In this document: piece by piece, positions 1 through 5,888 of the stretch
Numbering within the stretch: the first letter of the stretch is position 1
Layout of the letters: each line of letters begins with the position of its first letter
Assembly: GCA_017630975.1 (NCBI GenBank)
Contig: JAGBUF010000141.1
Span: forward strand, 1-5,888
Direction: 5' to 3'
DNA length: 5,888 nucleotides
Source of the DNA: Paraprevotella sp.
Lineage (GTDB): Bacteria; Bacteroidota; Bacteroidia; Bacteroidales; Bacteroidaceae
The notes under the pieces: model-generated
What the model saw: only the letters and a program-made list of their open reading frames with translations
Databases searched by the model: none
Told to the model about the DNA's origin: nothing
Position numbers and translations under genes: made by a program

Positions 1-340
1 AGAAATCAAAATGTTTCTTGGTATCCCAACCGGAATTGGATGTGATTTGATCGGGACCATCGGGCACCAATGTCACCTGTGTCGGACGCACCTTCAGCAC
101 CAAATCGTTGAATTTGTCCGCAGGATACCCCTCAATATTAAATTCTGTCCGTAAGACACCTTTCAAATCGTATACATCCTGATAACGGATATGCCTTTCG
201 TCTGGTCGCGGATGCACTGTAATACCTTGTGCGCCAAACCGTTCACAATCCAATGCCACACGCACCACATTCGGATTATTCCCACCACGTGCATTGCGGA
301 TAGTGGCCACCTTATTGATATTTACACTGAGTTTCGTCAT
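1..340 (-). CDS. pdxJ: Pyridoxine 5'-phosphate synthase PdxJ (N-terminal part, cut by window edge)
   Basis: PdxJ condenses 1-deoxyxylulose 5-phosphate with 3-amino-2-oxopropyl phosphate to form pyridoxine 5'-phosphate, the ring-closing step of DXP-dependent vitamin B6 synthesis in the cytoplasm. Reading the minus strand from the ATG at 340-338 gives 113 codons without a stop. The protein opens [20 protein letters not shown], the first beta strand and phosphate-binding region of the TIM barrel. [13 protein letters not shown] (residues 40-52) holds H43, R45 and H50, and FNIE ends in E70; H43 and E70 align with the catalytic His45 and Glu72 of the E. coli enzyme. The family is usually about 240 residues, so roughly half is present and the C-terminal catalytic His lies outside. 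Where E. coli has NIDH, this protein has NINK, which I recall as normal for Bacteroidetes. It is divergent from nadK with 101 nt between start codons. Confidence 0.95.
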   Translation of the reverse strand, partial: MTKLSVNINKVATIRNARGGNNPNVVRVALDCERFGAQGITVHPRPDERHIRYQDVYDLKGVLRTEFNIEGYPADKFNDLVLKVRPTQVTLVPDGPDQITSNSGWDTKKHFDF

Positions 341-374
341 TTTTATCTGCAATTATATTCATAAGCTAATGGGA

Positions 375-382
375 CAAAGTTA
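375..382 (-). promoter_or_regulatory. Candidate -7 box for pdxJ (TAACTTTG)
   Basis: Read on the minus strand, 382 to 375 is TAACTTTG, an exact match to the Bacteroidetes -7 consensus TAnnTTTG. It would place the transcript start near 368-370 and give pdxJ a leader of about 30 nt. I see no good -33 TTTG at the usual spacing. The call rests on the -7 match and its position only. Confidence 0.5.
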
Positions 383-393
383 GAAAAAAATAC

Positions 394-401
394 TATATTT
401 G
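394..401 (+). promoter_or_regulatory. Candidate -7 box for nadK operon (TATATTTG)
   Basis: TATATTTG matches the Bacteroidetes -7 consensus TAnnTTTG exactly and is preceded by an A-tract (384-390). The start of transcription would fall near 407, giving a leader of about 35 nt before the nadK ATG at 442. No clear -33 TTTG is visible at the usual spacing. The region where it would lie overlaps the opposing pdxJ box. Confidence 0.55.
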
Positions 402-441
402 CGTTTCATAACGGACAAAAGTCTTCATTAAAATTAGGGAA

Positions 442-1326
442 ATGGCAGAAAAACTCAGATTTGCGCTATTCGGGAATGTCTATCAAGCCAAGAAATCCTA
501 CTCTGTCAAACAACTCATTTCCTCTTTGGAAGAGCGACATGCAGAGCTATATATTGATGCAGAGTTCTACGATTATCTGACCGATACATTACAGTTGGAC
601 ATCACCCCTTCTGGTATTATCAAAGGGGACGATTTTCAAGCAGACATCGCCATCAGCATGGGAGGCGACGGAACTTTCCTCGCCACAGCTGCCCGCATCA
701 AGAACAAAGCCATCCCCATCTTAGGTATCAATACTGGACGATTGGGATTTCTGGCAGACATCATGCCCGAAGAAATTGAAGATTGCATTGAAGACATCTA
801 TAATCGCACCTATAAGGTGGACGAACGGAGTCTCATCGAGGTAAGCCACAATAACGCACAATTAAAAGGTTATCCGTATGCGCTGAACGAGGTGGCAGTC
901 CTAAAACACGACAATTCATCCATGATTTCCATTCGGGTAGAAGTCAATGGTGAATTTCTTGCCACTTACCAAGCCGACGGCCTCATCATCAACACCCCGA
1001 CAGGTTCAACAGGATATGCATTGAGTGTCGGCGGACCGATTATAGTCCCGCAATCCGGCACATTTTGTATCACACCGGTGGCTTCACATAGTCTCAATGC
1101 CCGTCCCATCACATTGCGCGATGATGTTGAATTGACACTGTCCATCGCATCACGAAGTGGCAGTTTTCTGACCGCCATTGATGGTAGAAGCGAATCATGC
1201 CAGGACGATACAATCCTTACCTTGCGTCGCGCAACATACAATATTAAGGTGGTACAACGGAAAGACCATTCTTTCTATTCCACTTTACGAGAAAAATTGA
1301 TGTGGGGAACAGATCCAAGAGAATAA
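442..1326 (+). CDS. nadK: NAD kinase
   Basis: NadK phosphorylates the 2'-hydroxyl of the NAD adenosine ribose, using ATP or polyphosphate, and is normally the only bacterial route to NADP. The 294-residue protein has the usual length and all the family marks: GGDGT at 74-78, with D76 as the expected catalytic aspartate; NTGRLGFL at 97-104; NE at 149-150; and the glycine-rich block DGLIINTPTGSTGY at 179-192 followed by SVGGP, which forms the NAD-binding C-terminal beta-sandwich core. There is no signal peptide or membrane segment, consistent with a cytoplasmic enzyme. The ATG at 442 is the first in frame and sits just after the candidate promoter. AGGGA at 436-440 is only one base from the ATG, too close to act as a normal Shine-Dalgarno. 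The stop is followed after 4 nt by the ABC exporter gene, so the two are probably co-transcribed. Confidence 0.97.
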   Translation: MAEKLRFALFGNVYQAKKSYSVKQLISSLEERHAELYIDAEFYDYLTDTLQLDITPSGIIKGDDFQADIAISMGGDGTFLATAARIKNKAIPILGINTGRLGFLADIMPEEIEDCIEDIYNRTYKVDERSLIEVSHNNAQLKGYPYALNEVAVLKHDNSSMISIRVEVNGEFLATYQADGLIINTPTGSTGYALSVGGPIIVPQSGTFCITPVASHSLNARPITLRDDVELTLSIASRSGSFLTAIDGRSESCQDDTILTLRRATYNIKVVQRKDHSFYSTLREKLMWGTDPRE

Positions 1327-1330
1327 TTTT

Positions 1331-2998
1331 ATGTTTCATCGGCACAAGAAAACTCATAAAGCGTATTCCATTCGGCAGATGAGCCGATGGTTTTGGCACA
1401 TCCTCCGACGACACAGACGACAGGTGTTATTGAACACGTTGTTAGGGAGCCTTTCCGTCGTCCTTGATTTTGCCTTTATCATCGCCACCAAACACACTAT
1501 CGACATTGCCACCCATAACATAGAAGGGAGCATACGCTGGAGTGCCGCCATTCTTATCGGTATCTTACTCAGTCAACTTTGCATCGGTTTCGCATCGCGC
1601 TGGGTCAGAGCGATTTTAGGAGTTAGGGCACAAAACCACATGCAATCACTTCTGTTCAATCATTTACTGCAAACGCAATGGAATGAAAGAAGCCGACATC
1701 ATAGCGGTGACATCATCAACCGTCTGGAACGCGATGTACGCGATGTAGTCAGTACAGCCACGGAAACCATTCCATCTATCATTACCATAACCATCCGACT
1801 CGTTGGCGCATTCTTCTTCCTGTATTCCATGGACAGCAGACTGGCATTCATCACCACCCTCATCATTCCACTATTCATGTTGTTGAGTAAGGTGTACATC
1901 AAACGGATGCGTGCACTGACACGCGAGATACGCAATACTGATAGTCAAATACAAAGTACCTTACAGGAATCCATACAACATCAGACCGTCATACAGACAT
2001 TGGAGCAACAGCCCTATATCATACGACAACTGCACGATATTCAAGAACGCTTGCAGGAGCAAGTCAAGTCACGCACACGTTTCTCCTCCGCCTCATCTGC
2101 CGTGATGAGTGCCGGATTCATGGGCTGTTACCTCATTACATTTTTATGGGGCGCATCACGTTTGTACGAAGGTAGCATCACTTATGGCATGATGATAGCA
2201 TTCATCCAACTCGTAGGGCAGATACAAGGACCATTCCGTGACATTTCAAAATTTGTCCCCATCCTCGTCAATGCTTTTACGGCAAGCGAACGACTCATCC
2301 AATTGGAGGAGATACCGCAAGAGAAACGCCTGGACGACACCTTAACGGATGCCTCTACACCTTTCGGCATCCGATTTGTGGACGTTACATACGCATATAC
2401 CCAACAAGGCAAAAATGTATTACATCACTTTTCTTTTGATTTTGCGCCCAAAAGCCATACCGCTGTTATCGGTGAAACCGGAAGTGGAAAAACCACATTA
2501 ATACGACTGATTCTATCTTTGATTCAACCCCACCAAGGGCATGTCACCCTTTATAACGAACAAAGTTCTACCATGTGTAGTGCTACAACACGTAGACATT
2601 TTACCTATGTACCGCAAGGAAACACACTGTTCAGCGGCAGCATCAGGGACAATCTGCGCTTAGGCAACCCTCTTGCCACAGAAGAAGAAATGAAAACTGC
2701 ACTTGAAAGTGCTTGCGCCTCCTTCGTCCTGTCCTTACCGGAAGGGTTGGATACCCAATGCAACGAACAAGGAGTAGGACTCAGCGAAGGACAAGCGCAA
2801 CGCATCGCTATTGCCCGTGCCCTCTTACGCCCCAGTCCTATCTTACTATTGGATGAAGCCACTTCATCACTTGACAGCGAGACAGAAAAACTCTTATGGA
2901 AAAATATTACGGAGCACTGCAAAGACAGAACTCTGATTTTCATCACTCATCGTGAAAGCATCATTACGCCCAACACACGTACCCTACGCCTAAGTTGA
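1331..2998 (+). CDS. ABC exporter half-transporter (fused permease and ATPase)
   Basis: A 555-residue type IV-fold ABC exporter subunit that would work as a dimer in the inner membrane; the substrate cannot be read from the sequence. The N-terminal membrane domain has about six hydrophobic segments (near residues 31-54, 69-88, 146-166, 169-190, 254-273 and 281-300). The nucleotide-binding domain from about 345 is complete: A-loop Tyr near 356, Walker A GETGSGKTT at 381-389, Q-loop Q429 in VPQGNTLFSGSI, signature LSEGQ at 484-488, Walker B ILLLDE at 504-509 with catalytic E509, D-loop SSLD at 512-515, and H-loop H540. With all catalytic residues present, a homodimer is possible; no partner gene lies nearby. 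The N-terminus is basic (HRHKK), with no accessory peptidase domain visible. The signature has E where LSGGQ has its first G. The gene starts 4 nt after nadK with no visible promoter of its own. Family placement is secure, substrate unknown. Confidence 0.92.
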   Translation: MFHRHKKTHKAYSIRQMSRWFWHILRRHRRQVLLNTLLGSLSVVLDFAFIIATKHTIDIATHNIEGSIRWSAAILIGILLSQLCIGFASRWVRAILGVRAQNHMQSLLFNHLLQTQWNERSRHHSGDIINRLERDVRDVVSTATETIPSIITITIRLVGAFFFLYSMDSRLAFITTLIIPLFMLLSKVYIKRMRALTREIRNTDSQIQSTLQESIQHQTVIQTLEQQPYIIRQLHDIQERLQEQVKSRTRFSSASSAVMSAGFMGCYLITFLWGASRLYEGSITYGMMIAFIQLVGQIQGPFRDISKFVPILVNAFTASERLIQLEEIPQEKRLDDTLTDASTPFGIRFVDVTYAYTQQGKNVLHHFSFDFAPKSHTAVIGETGSGKTTLIRLILSLIQPHQGHVTLYNEQSSTMCSATTRRHFTYVPQGNTLFSGSIRDNLRLGNPLATEEEMKTALESACASFVLSLPEGLDTQCNEQGVGLSEGQAQRIAIARALLRPSPILLLDEATSSLDSETEKLLWKNITEHCKDRTLIFITHRESIITPNTRTLRLS

Positions 2999-3001
2999 GA
3001 T

Positions 3002-4828
3002 TCAGACAAACTTCCGAATCACCTCAACAAAATCCTTTCCGTAGCGTTCTTTCTTGAAATCACCTATTCCACTGATACATCCGAATTCCTCTACCGTCGT
3101 AGGACAACTCTCGCAGAGTTGATGCAATACCTTGTCTGACATTACTATATATGGTGGAAAACCTTGTTCATCAGCCAAACGACGACGCAGTGCCTTCAAT
3201 GCCTCAAACAAATCTTTCCGTTCGTCAGAAAGTAATACCGGTTGTTGAGAGTCTGCAAACAAAACCGGCGATTTTACCTTCCGAACTTCCCGTTTTGCCT
3301 TTGGTGGCATTTCCTCTTTGCGCACCACAGCCAATACCACCTTCTTAGAATGAAACAGCACTTGTTTTCCTGTCTGCGTCAACTTCAGATGATTTCCTTC
3401 GTCATAAGCAATCTCAAATAGTCCGTTCTGCAACATCTGCATCAGATAGTCCTGCCAATCATGTGGCGGTACATCACGTCCCACTCCAAATGTTTTTAGG
3501 GTATCATACCTCCCTTTATGTATTTCGGGACTATATGTCCCTCGCAAAATATCAATAACGGTCCGCGCACTCACCTGTTCATCGGCTCTCGCTATCGCAC
3601 TCAATGCCTTCTGTGCCAGCACAGTCCCATCAAATCGCTGCGGTGGATGTTGACACACATCGCAATTCCCACAGTCGTGCTCTGCATATTCACTGAAGTA
3701 ATTCAACAAGATACGCCTGCGACATACATCTGATTCGGCATACTCCTGCATACGTTTCAGCTTTTCCAAATTCACCTCCTGTTGTCCGCTCTCCCTTGCG
3801 AAATTGGACAACTGTACAATATCAGCAAGTGAATAGAATAGAACTGTTTCCGATGGCAAGCCATCCCTGCCTGCTCGACCTATCTCTTGATAAAAACTCT
3901 CAATACTTTTCGGTAAATTATAGTGAATAACGAAACGCACATTTGATTTATCTATCCCCATTCCGAAAGCTACTGTAGCACAAACCACCTGAACGCGGTC
4001 GTGGATAAAATCATCCTGTGTCCGCTCACGCTCTTCCGTTCCAAGTCCTGCATGGTAAGGCAACGCTGTAACTCCATGTCCTACAAGCATTTCCGCTACC
4101 TTTTCCGTCGTCTTCTTGCTCATGCAATAAATGATACCGCAACCGTCACGATGGCGGGCAATAAGTTCCAGAATAGCTCTGTCCTTCTCTCTTTTCTGTA
4201 ACCCTCGACGTACCTCAAGGCTAAGGTTTGGACGGTCAAAAGAAGAGACAAATACCGCAGGGTCTTTCAATGACAATAGTTTCTGTATATCTTCACGCGT
4301 CAATTTATCCGCAGTGGCTGTCAATGCTACAATCGGAACATCCGGAAATGTTTCACGCAACTGTCCTAACTGAGCGTATTCAGGACGGAAGTCATGCCCC
4401 CAATGCGAAATACAATGCGCCTCATCCACCGCAAAGAGCGATATTTGCATATGCTGTAACAAATATGGGATTTCTACCATCAACCGTTCCGGTGATATAT
4501 ACAACAAATCTAACTCACCACGCTGACACGCCAAGCGAACTCGGATATTCTCTGCGTCATCATTCATACTATTGAGAGCAGCTGCTTTCACCCCATTGAC
4601 CAACAAACCCTCTACTTGATCTTTCATCAATGAAATCAAGGGGGAGATTACTATCGCAGTACCCGGCATCATCAATGCCGGTATTTGATAACAAAGACTT
4701 TTACCACCTCCTGTAGGCATCAACACTACGACATCCCGTTTTTCCAGAATTTTGCTTATAATTTCTTCTTGTAGAGGACGAAAAGAATCATATCCGAAAT
4801 ATTTCTTCAGTACCGCTCGCATCTCCAT
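3002..4828 (-). CDS. recQ: ATP-dependent DNA helicase RecQ
   Basis: A 3'-5' superfamily 2 DNA helicase of recombination and replication-fork repair, 608 residues, the length of classical RecQ (E. coli about 610). Domains in order: helicase lobe 1 with Walker A MPTGGGKS at 37-44, DEAH at 135-138, the aromatic-rich loop through W143 and F147, and the ALTATA motif at 168-173; lobe 2 with IIYCMSKK near 232-239, YHAGL, and motif VI QEIGRAGRDG at 314-323; a zinc-binding module with C369, C386, C389 and C392; an RQC winged helix at roughly 400-500; and an HRDC domain at about 533-608. No key residue is missing. The start ATG is at 4828-4826. A second ATG two codons on (M3) is possible, but the first is preferred because it adds the usual N-terminal residues. 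It converges on the ABC gene with a 3-nt gap and is divergent from the HTH regulator. Bacteroidetes often carry more than one RecQ; this is the form with a C-terminal HRDC domain. Confidence 0.97.
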   Translation of the reverse strand: MEMRAVLKKYFGYDSFRPLQEEIISKILEKRDVVVLMPTGGGKSLCYQIPALMMPGTAIVISPLISLMKDQVEGLLVNGVKAAALNSMNDDAENIRVRLACQRGELDLLYISPERLMVEIPYLLQHMQISLFAVDEAHCISHWGHDFRPEYAQLGQLRETFPDVPIVALTATADKLTREDIQKLLSLKDPAVFVSSFDRPNLSLEVRRGLQKREKDRAILELIARHRDGCGIIYCMSKKTTEKVAEMLVGHGVTALPYHAGLGTEERERTQDDFIHDRVQVVCATVAFGMGIDKSNVRFVIHYNLPKSIESFYQEIGRAGRDGLPSETVLFYSLADIVQLSNFARESGQQEVNLEKLKRMQEYAESDVCRRRILLNYFSEYAEHDCGNCDVCQHPPQRFDGTVLAQKALSAIARADEQVSARTVIDILRGTYSPEIHKGRYDTLKTFGVGRDVPPHDWQDYLMQMLQNGLFEIAYDEGNHLKLTQTGKQVLFHSKKVVLAVVRKEEMPPKAKREVRKVKSPVLFADSQQPVLLSDERKDLFEALKALRRRLADEQGFPPYIVMSDKVLHQLCESCPTTVEEFGCISGIGDFKKERYGKDFVEVIRKFV

Positions 4829-4854
4829 TCTATTGATTTTTACCTAAATAAATA

Positions 4855-4862
4855 CAAAAATA
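4855..4862 (-). promoter_or_regulatory. Candidate -7 box for recQ (TATTTTTG)
   Basis: Read on the minus strand, 4862 to 4855 is TATTTTTG, a match to TAnnTTTG. A start near 4849 would leave a leader of about 20 nt before the recQ ATG. The surroundings are very AT-rich, so a chance match is likely enough to keep confidence low, and no -33 element at proper spacing is evident. Confidence 0.4.
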
Positions 4863-4877
4863 AGCGTTTTTCATATC

Positions 4878-4891
4878 TTTTATATATAAAA
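4878..4891. repeat. 14-bp perfect AT palindrome between recQ and the HTH gene
   Basis: TTTTATATATAAAA is its own reverse complement, centred between 4884 and 4885. It lies between the two candidate -7 boxes of the divergent genes. It could be an operator for a dimeric regulator or simply a low-complexity AT stretch; composition this skewed makes such palindromes common by chance. Confidence 0.35.
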
Positions 4892-4917
4892 TATAGCAAA
4901 CTCGTTAAAAAAACATA

Positions 4918-4925
4918 TATATTTG
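4918..4925 (+). promoter_or_regulatory. Candidate -7 box for the HTH regulator (TATATTTG)
   Basis: TATATTTG is an exact TAnnTTTG match and identical to the box proposed for nadK. Both are followed by C and preceded by GTTA plus an A-tract at nearly the same distance (GTTA at 4904-4907 here, 379-382 there). Transcription would begin near 4931, giving a leader of about 75 nt before the ATG at 5006. Confidence 0.55.
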
Positions 4926-5005
4926 CAAAAACTTATAACTAAACTTAAAAGCAAGGCTCTCTAACACGCATAAAAAGAACACCGGCTTTAGAAACAACTG
5001 AACTT

Positions 5006-5443
5006 ATGGGAAAATATAATTTAACTGTCAAAAAGGAAAAGAACGCTGCTTATCGCTCCATGATCAAAGCCGAATTGGTGGATGAGCTATACGAGAAGAT
5101 CCTGAAGATATTTGTTGTAGACAAGAAGTATCGTGACCCTGATTATTCTGCCAAAAAGCTGGCTGAAGAATTGAACACCAACACGCGGTACATCAGTGCA
5201 GTAGTTAATGTTCGTTTTCACCAGAACTATTCTTCATTGGTCAACGAGTACAGGGTAAAAGATGCACAACATCTTCTGACAGACAAAAGATATATGGACA
5301 AGACGATGGAAGAAATTTCTGCCATGGTAGGTTTCGCCAACCGGCAGTCTTTCTACGCTGCATTCTACAAGAACTACGGTATTACGCCCCGTATTTATCG
5401 GATGCAAGCCATCGCCAAAGAAAAAGCGATGATAAAAGAGTAA
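5006..5443 (+). CDS. Small stand-alone AraC-type helix-turn-helix regulator
   Basis: A 145-residue probable DNA-binding transcription regulator. The C-terminal two thirds match the AraC/XylS DNA-binding domain with its two helix-turn-helix units: the first about 47-70 (SAKKLAEELNTNTRYISAVV), the second about 99-131, containing MEEISAMVGFANRQSFYAAF and closing with GITPRIYR, the family's typical end motif. The N-terminal 40 residues are charged and helical-looking (ELVDELYEKILKIF), too short for a cupin ligand-binding domain. There is no transmembrane, receiver or kinase domain, so what it senses is not visible. The tail after 132 is lysine- and alanine-rich. The ATG at 5006 is the first in frame after the candidate promoter, with no Shine-Dalgarno, as usual in this phylum. 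It is divergent from recQ and followed by an intrinsic terminator, so it is probably a single-gene transcript. Its target is unknown; the downstream M49 peptidase gene or its own promoter are natural guesses only. Confidence 0.85.
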   Translation: MGKYNLTVKKEKNAAYRSMIKAELVDELYEKILKIFVVDKKYRDPDYSAKKLAEELNTNTRYISAVVNVRFHQNYSSLVNEYRVKDAQHLLTDKRYMDKTMEEISAMVGFANRQSFYAAFYKNYGITPRIYRMQAIAKEKAMIKE

Positions 5444-5461
5444 GAAAGAATAAACAAACCG

Positions 5462-5503
5462 AAAAAGGGATACATCGCCATCGATATATCCCTTTTCTTT
5501 ATT
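5462..5503 (+). terminator. Intrinsic terminator hairpin after the HTH regulator gene
   Basis: AAAAGGGATA at 5463-5472 is a perfect inverted match to TATCCCTTTT at 5487-5496. Inside, ATCG (5474-5477) pairs with CGAT (5482-5485) around a CCAT tetraloop, leaving one C-A mismatch (5473/5486) and giving a stem of 10 plus 4 pairs. The T-rich tail CTTTATT follows at 5497-5503. It begins 19 nt after the regulator stop codon. Because the stem base is A-run against T-run, it could also act on the opposite strand. Confidence 0.8.
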
Positions 5504-5512
5504 ATTGAGAAT

Positions 5513-5888
5513 ATGGAGAAAACGGATTTTACATACAACGACGAACAATTTGCGGACATACAGATGTTACGCTATCGTGTGGACGGGTTCGAGCAACTGA
5601 CCTGCCGACAGAAAGAATTGGCATACTATCTGTCCGAGGCTGCTCTGACCGGCAGAGATATCCTTTGGGACCAGAACGGAAAGTACAACCTCCGCATCCG
5701 CAAGACATTGGAAGGTATCTACAAGCAATACAAGGGTGACCGCGATTCTGAAGATTTCAAACAATTCGTCATATACCTAAAACGTGTCTGGTTCTCCAAC
5801 GGCATCCATCACCATTACGGCTGCGAAAAATTCACACCCGGATTTTCAGCAACCTTCTTTCGCTCTGCCATCAACGATGTACAAATAG
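5513..5888 (+). CDS. Dipeptidyl peptidase III, peptidase family M49 (N-terminal part, cut by window edge)
   Basis: M49 enzymes are zinc metallopeptidases that release dipeptides from the N-terminus of short peptides. From the ATG at 5513, 125 codons run open to the window edge. The stretch resembles bacterial DPP III as characterised in Bacteroides thetaiotaomicron: QFADIQMLRYRVDGFEQL (12-29), ELAYYLSEAALTGRDILWDQN (35-55) and the hallmark YLKRVWFSNGIHHHY (88-102), followed by EKFTPGF. The family is usually near 650-700 residues, so the zinc-binding HExxxH-type helix and the second Glu motif lie beyond the edge and catalytic competence cannot be judged. This start gives no signal peptide or lipobox, suggesting a cytoplasmic enzyme. 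The next Met (18) would cut into the conserved FADIQ block, so the first is preferred. The start codon sits about 9 nt after the terminator tail with no clear promoter between. The assignment is by recognition of motifs, without alignment. Confidence 0.85.
   Translation, partial: MEKTDFTYNDEQFADIQMLRYRVDGFEQLTCRQKELAYYLSEAALTGRDILWDQNGKYNLRIRKTLEGIYKQYKGDRDSEDFKQFVIYLKRVWFSNGIHHHYGCEKFTPGFSATFFRSAINDVQI

Noticed and set aside
966..1241. Open frame on the minus strand inside nadK (91 codons).
   Set aside because: It lies wholly within a secure gene, shows no recognisable domain and has no promoter; it is a shadow. The same holds for the open frames at 1354-1551, 1699-1935, 2182-2412 and 2605-2946 on the minus strand.
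4228..4575. Open frame of 115 codons on the plus strand, antisense to recQ.
   Set aside because: recQ has intact motifs throughout this stretch, and the antisense product has no recognisable features. Other plus-strand frames within 3151-4373 are rejected for the same reason.
4948..4987. Possible pairing of AAAGC (4948-4952) with GCTTT (4985-4989) in the leader of the HTH gene, considered as a riboswitch or attenuator stem.
   Set aside because: Only five pairs spanning more than 30 nt with no supporting inner stem; indistinguishable from chance.
5441..5515. The regulator and peptidase genes are in the same frame, separated by a single TAA and 23 stop-free codons, one stretch of which (KPKK, then a hydrophobic run) looks like a signal peptide.
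   Set aside because: A shared frame has a one in three chance and 23 open codons are unremarkable. There is no ATG, GTG or TTG start in the stretch, and the hairpin structure explains its sequence better than coding does. Stop readthrough is unsupported.
5234..5548. Open frame of 104 codons on the minus strand across the regulator end, the terminator and the peptidase start.
   Set aside because: It crosses the terminator hairpin and overlaps two better-supported genes. The protein shows no family features.
1..5888. Looked for an undescribed system such as a defence island, CRISPR array, insertion sequence, tRNA or phage remnant.
   Set aside because: No direct repeats with spacers, transposase motifs, terminal inverted repeats, tRNA-like cloverleaf or rRNA sequence were seen. 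RecQ occurs in some defence contexts, but this one has the full classical domain layout and no defence partner beside it.

Overview
The window looks like ordinary chromosome from a Bacteroidales bacterium, most likely Bacteroides or a close relative. Three things point there: the PdxJ and NAD kinase sequences read like the Bacteroidetes forms of these enzymes, upstream regions carry TAnnTTTG-type -7 boxes rather than E. coli-style -10 boxes, and starts lack clear Shine-Dalgarno sequences. The genus is inferred from memory of the families, not from a search.

Layout from left to right. (1) 1-340, minus strand: the first 113 codons of pdxJ (pyridoxine 5'-phosphate synthase), running off the left edge. 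(2) 341-441: a compact divergent promoter region serving pdxJ and nadK. (3) 442-2998, plus strand: nadK (NAD kinase) followed after 4 nt by a full-length ABC exporter half-transporter, a probable two-gene operon. (4) 3002-4828, minus strand: a complete RecQ helicase converging on the ABC gene with only 3 nt between stop codons. (5) 4829-5005: an AT-rich divergent region between recQ and the next gene, with a candidate -7 box on each strand and a 14-bp AT palindrome. (6) 5006-5443, plus strand: a small stand-alone AraC-type helix-turn-helix regulator. (7) 5462-5503: a strong intrinsic terminator-like hairpin. (8) 5513-5888, plus strand: the first 125 codons of an M49-family peptidase (dipeptidyl peptidase III), running off the right edge.

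Functionally this is a set of housekeeping genes: vitamin B6 synthesis, NADP synthesis, an exporter of unknown substrate, DNA repair and recombination, a regulator, and a peptidase. I see no mobile element, CRISPR array, RNA gene or defence cassette, and no convincing undescribed system. The points most worth a second look are regulatory: the overlapping divergent promoters, the terminator placed 9 nt before the peptidase start codon, the near-zero gap between the converging ABC and recQ genes, and the coupling of nadK to an ABC exporter.
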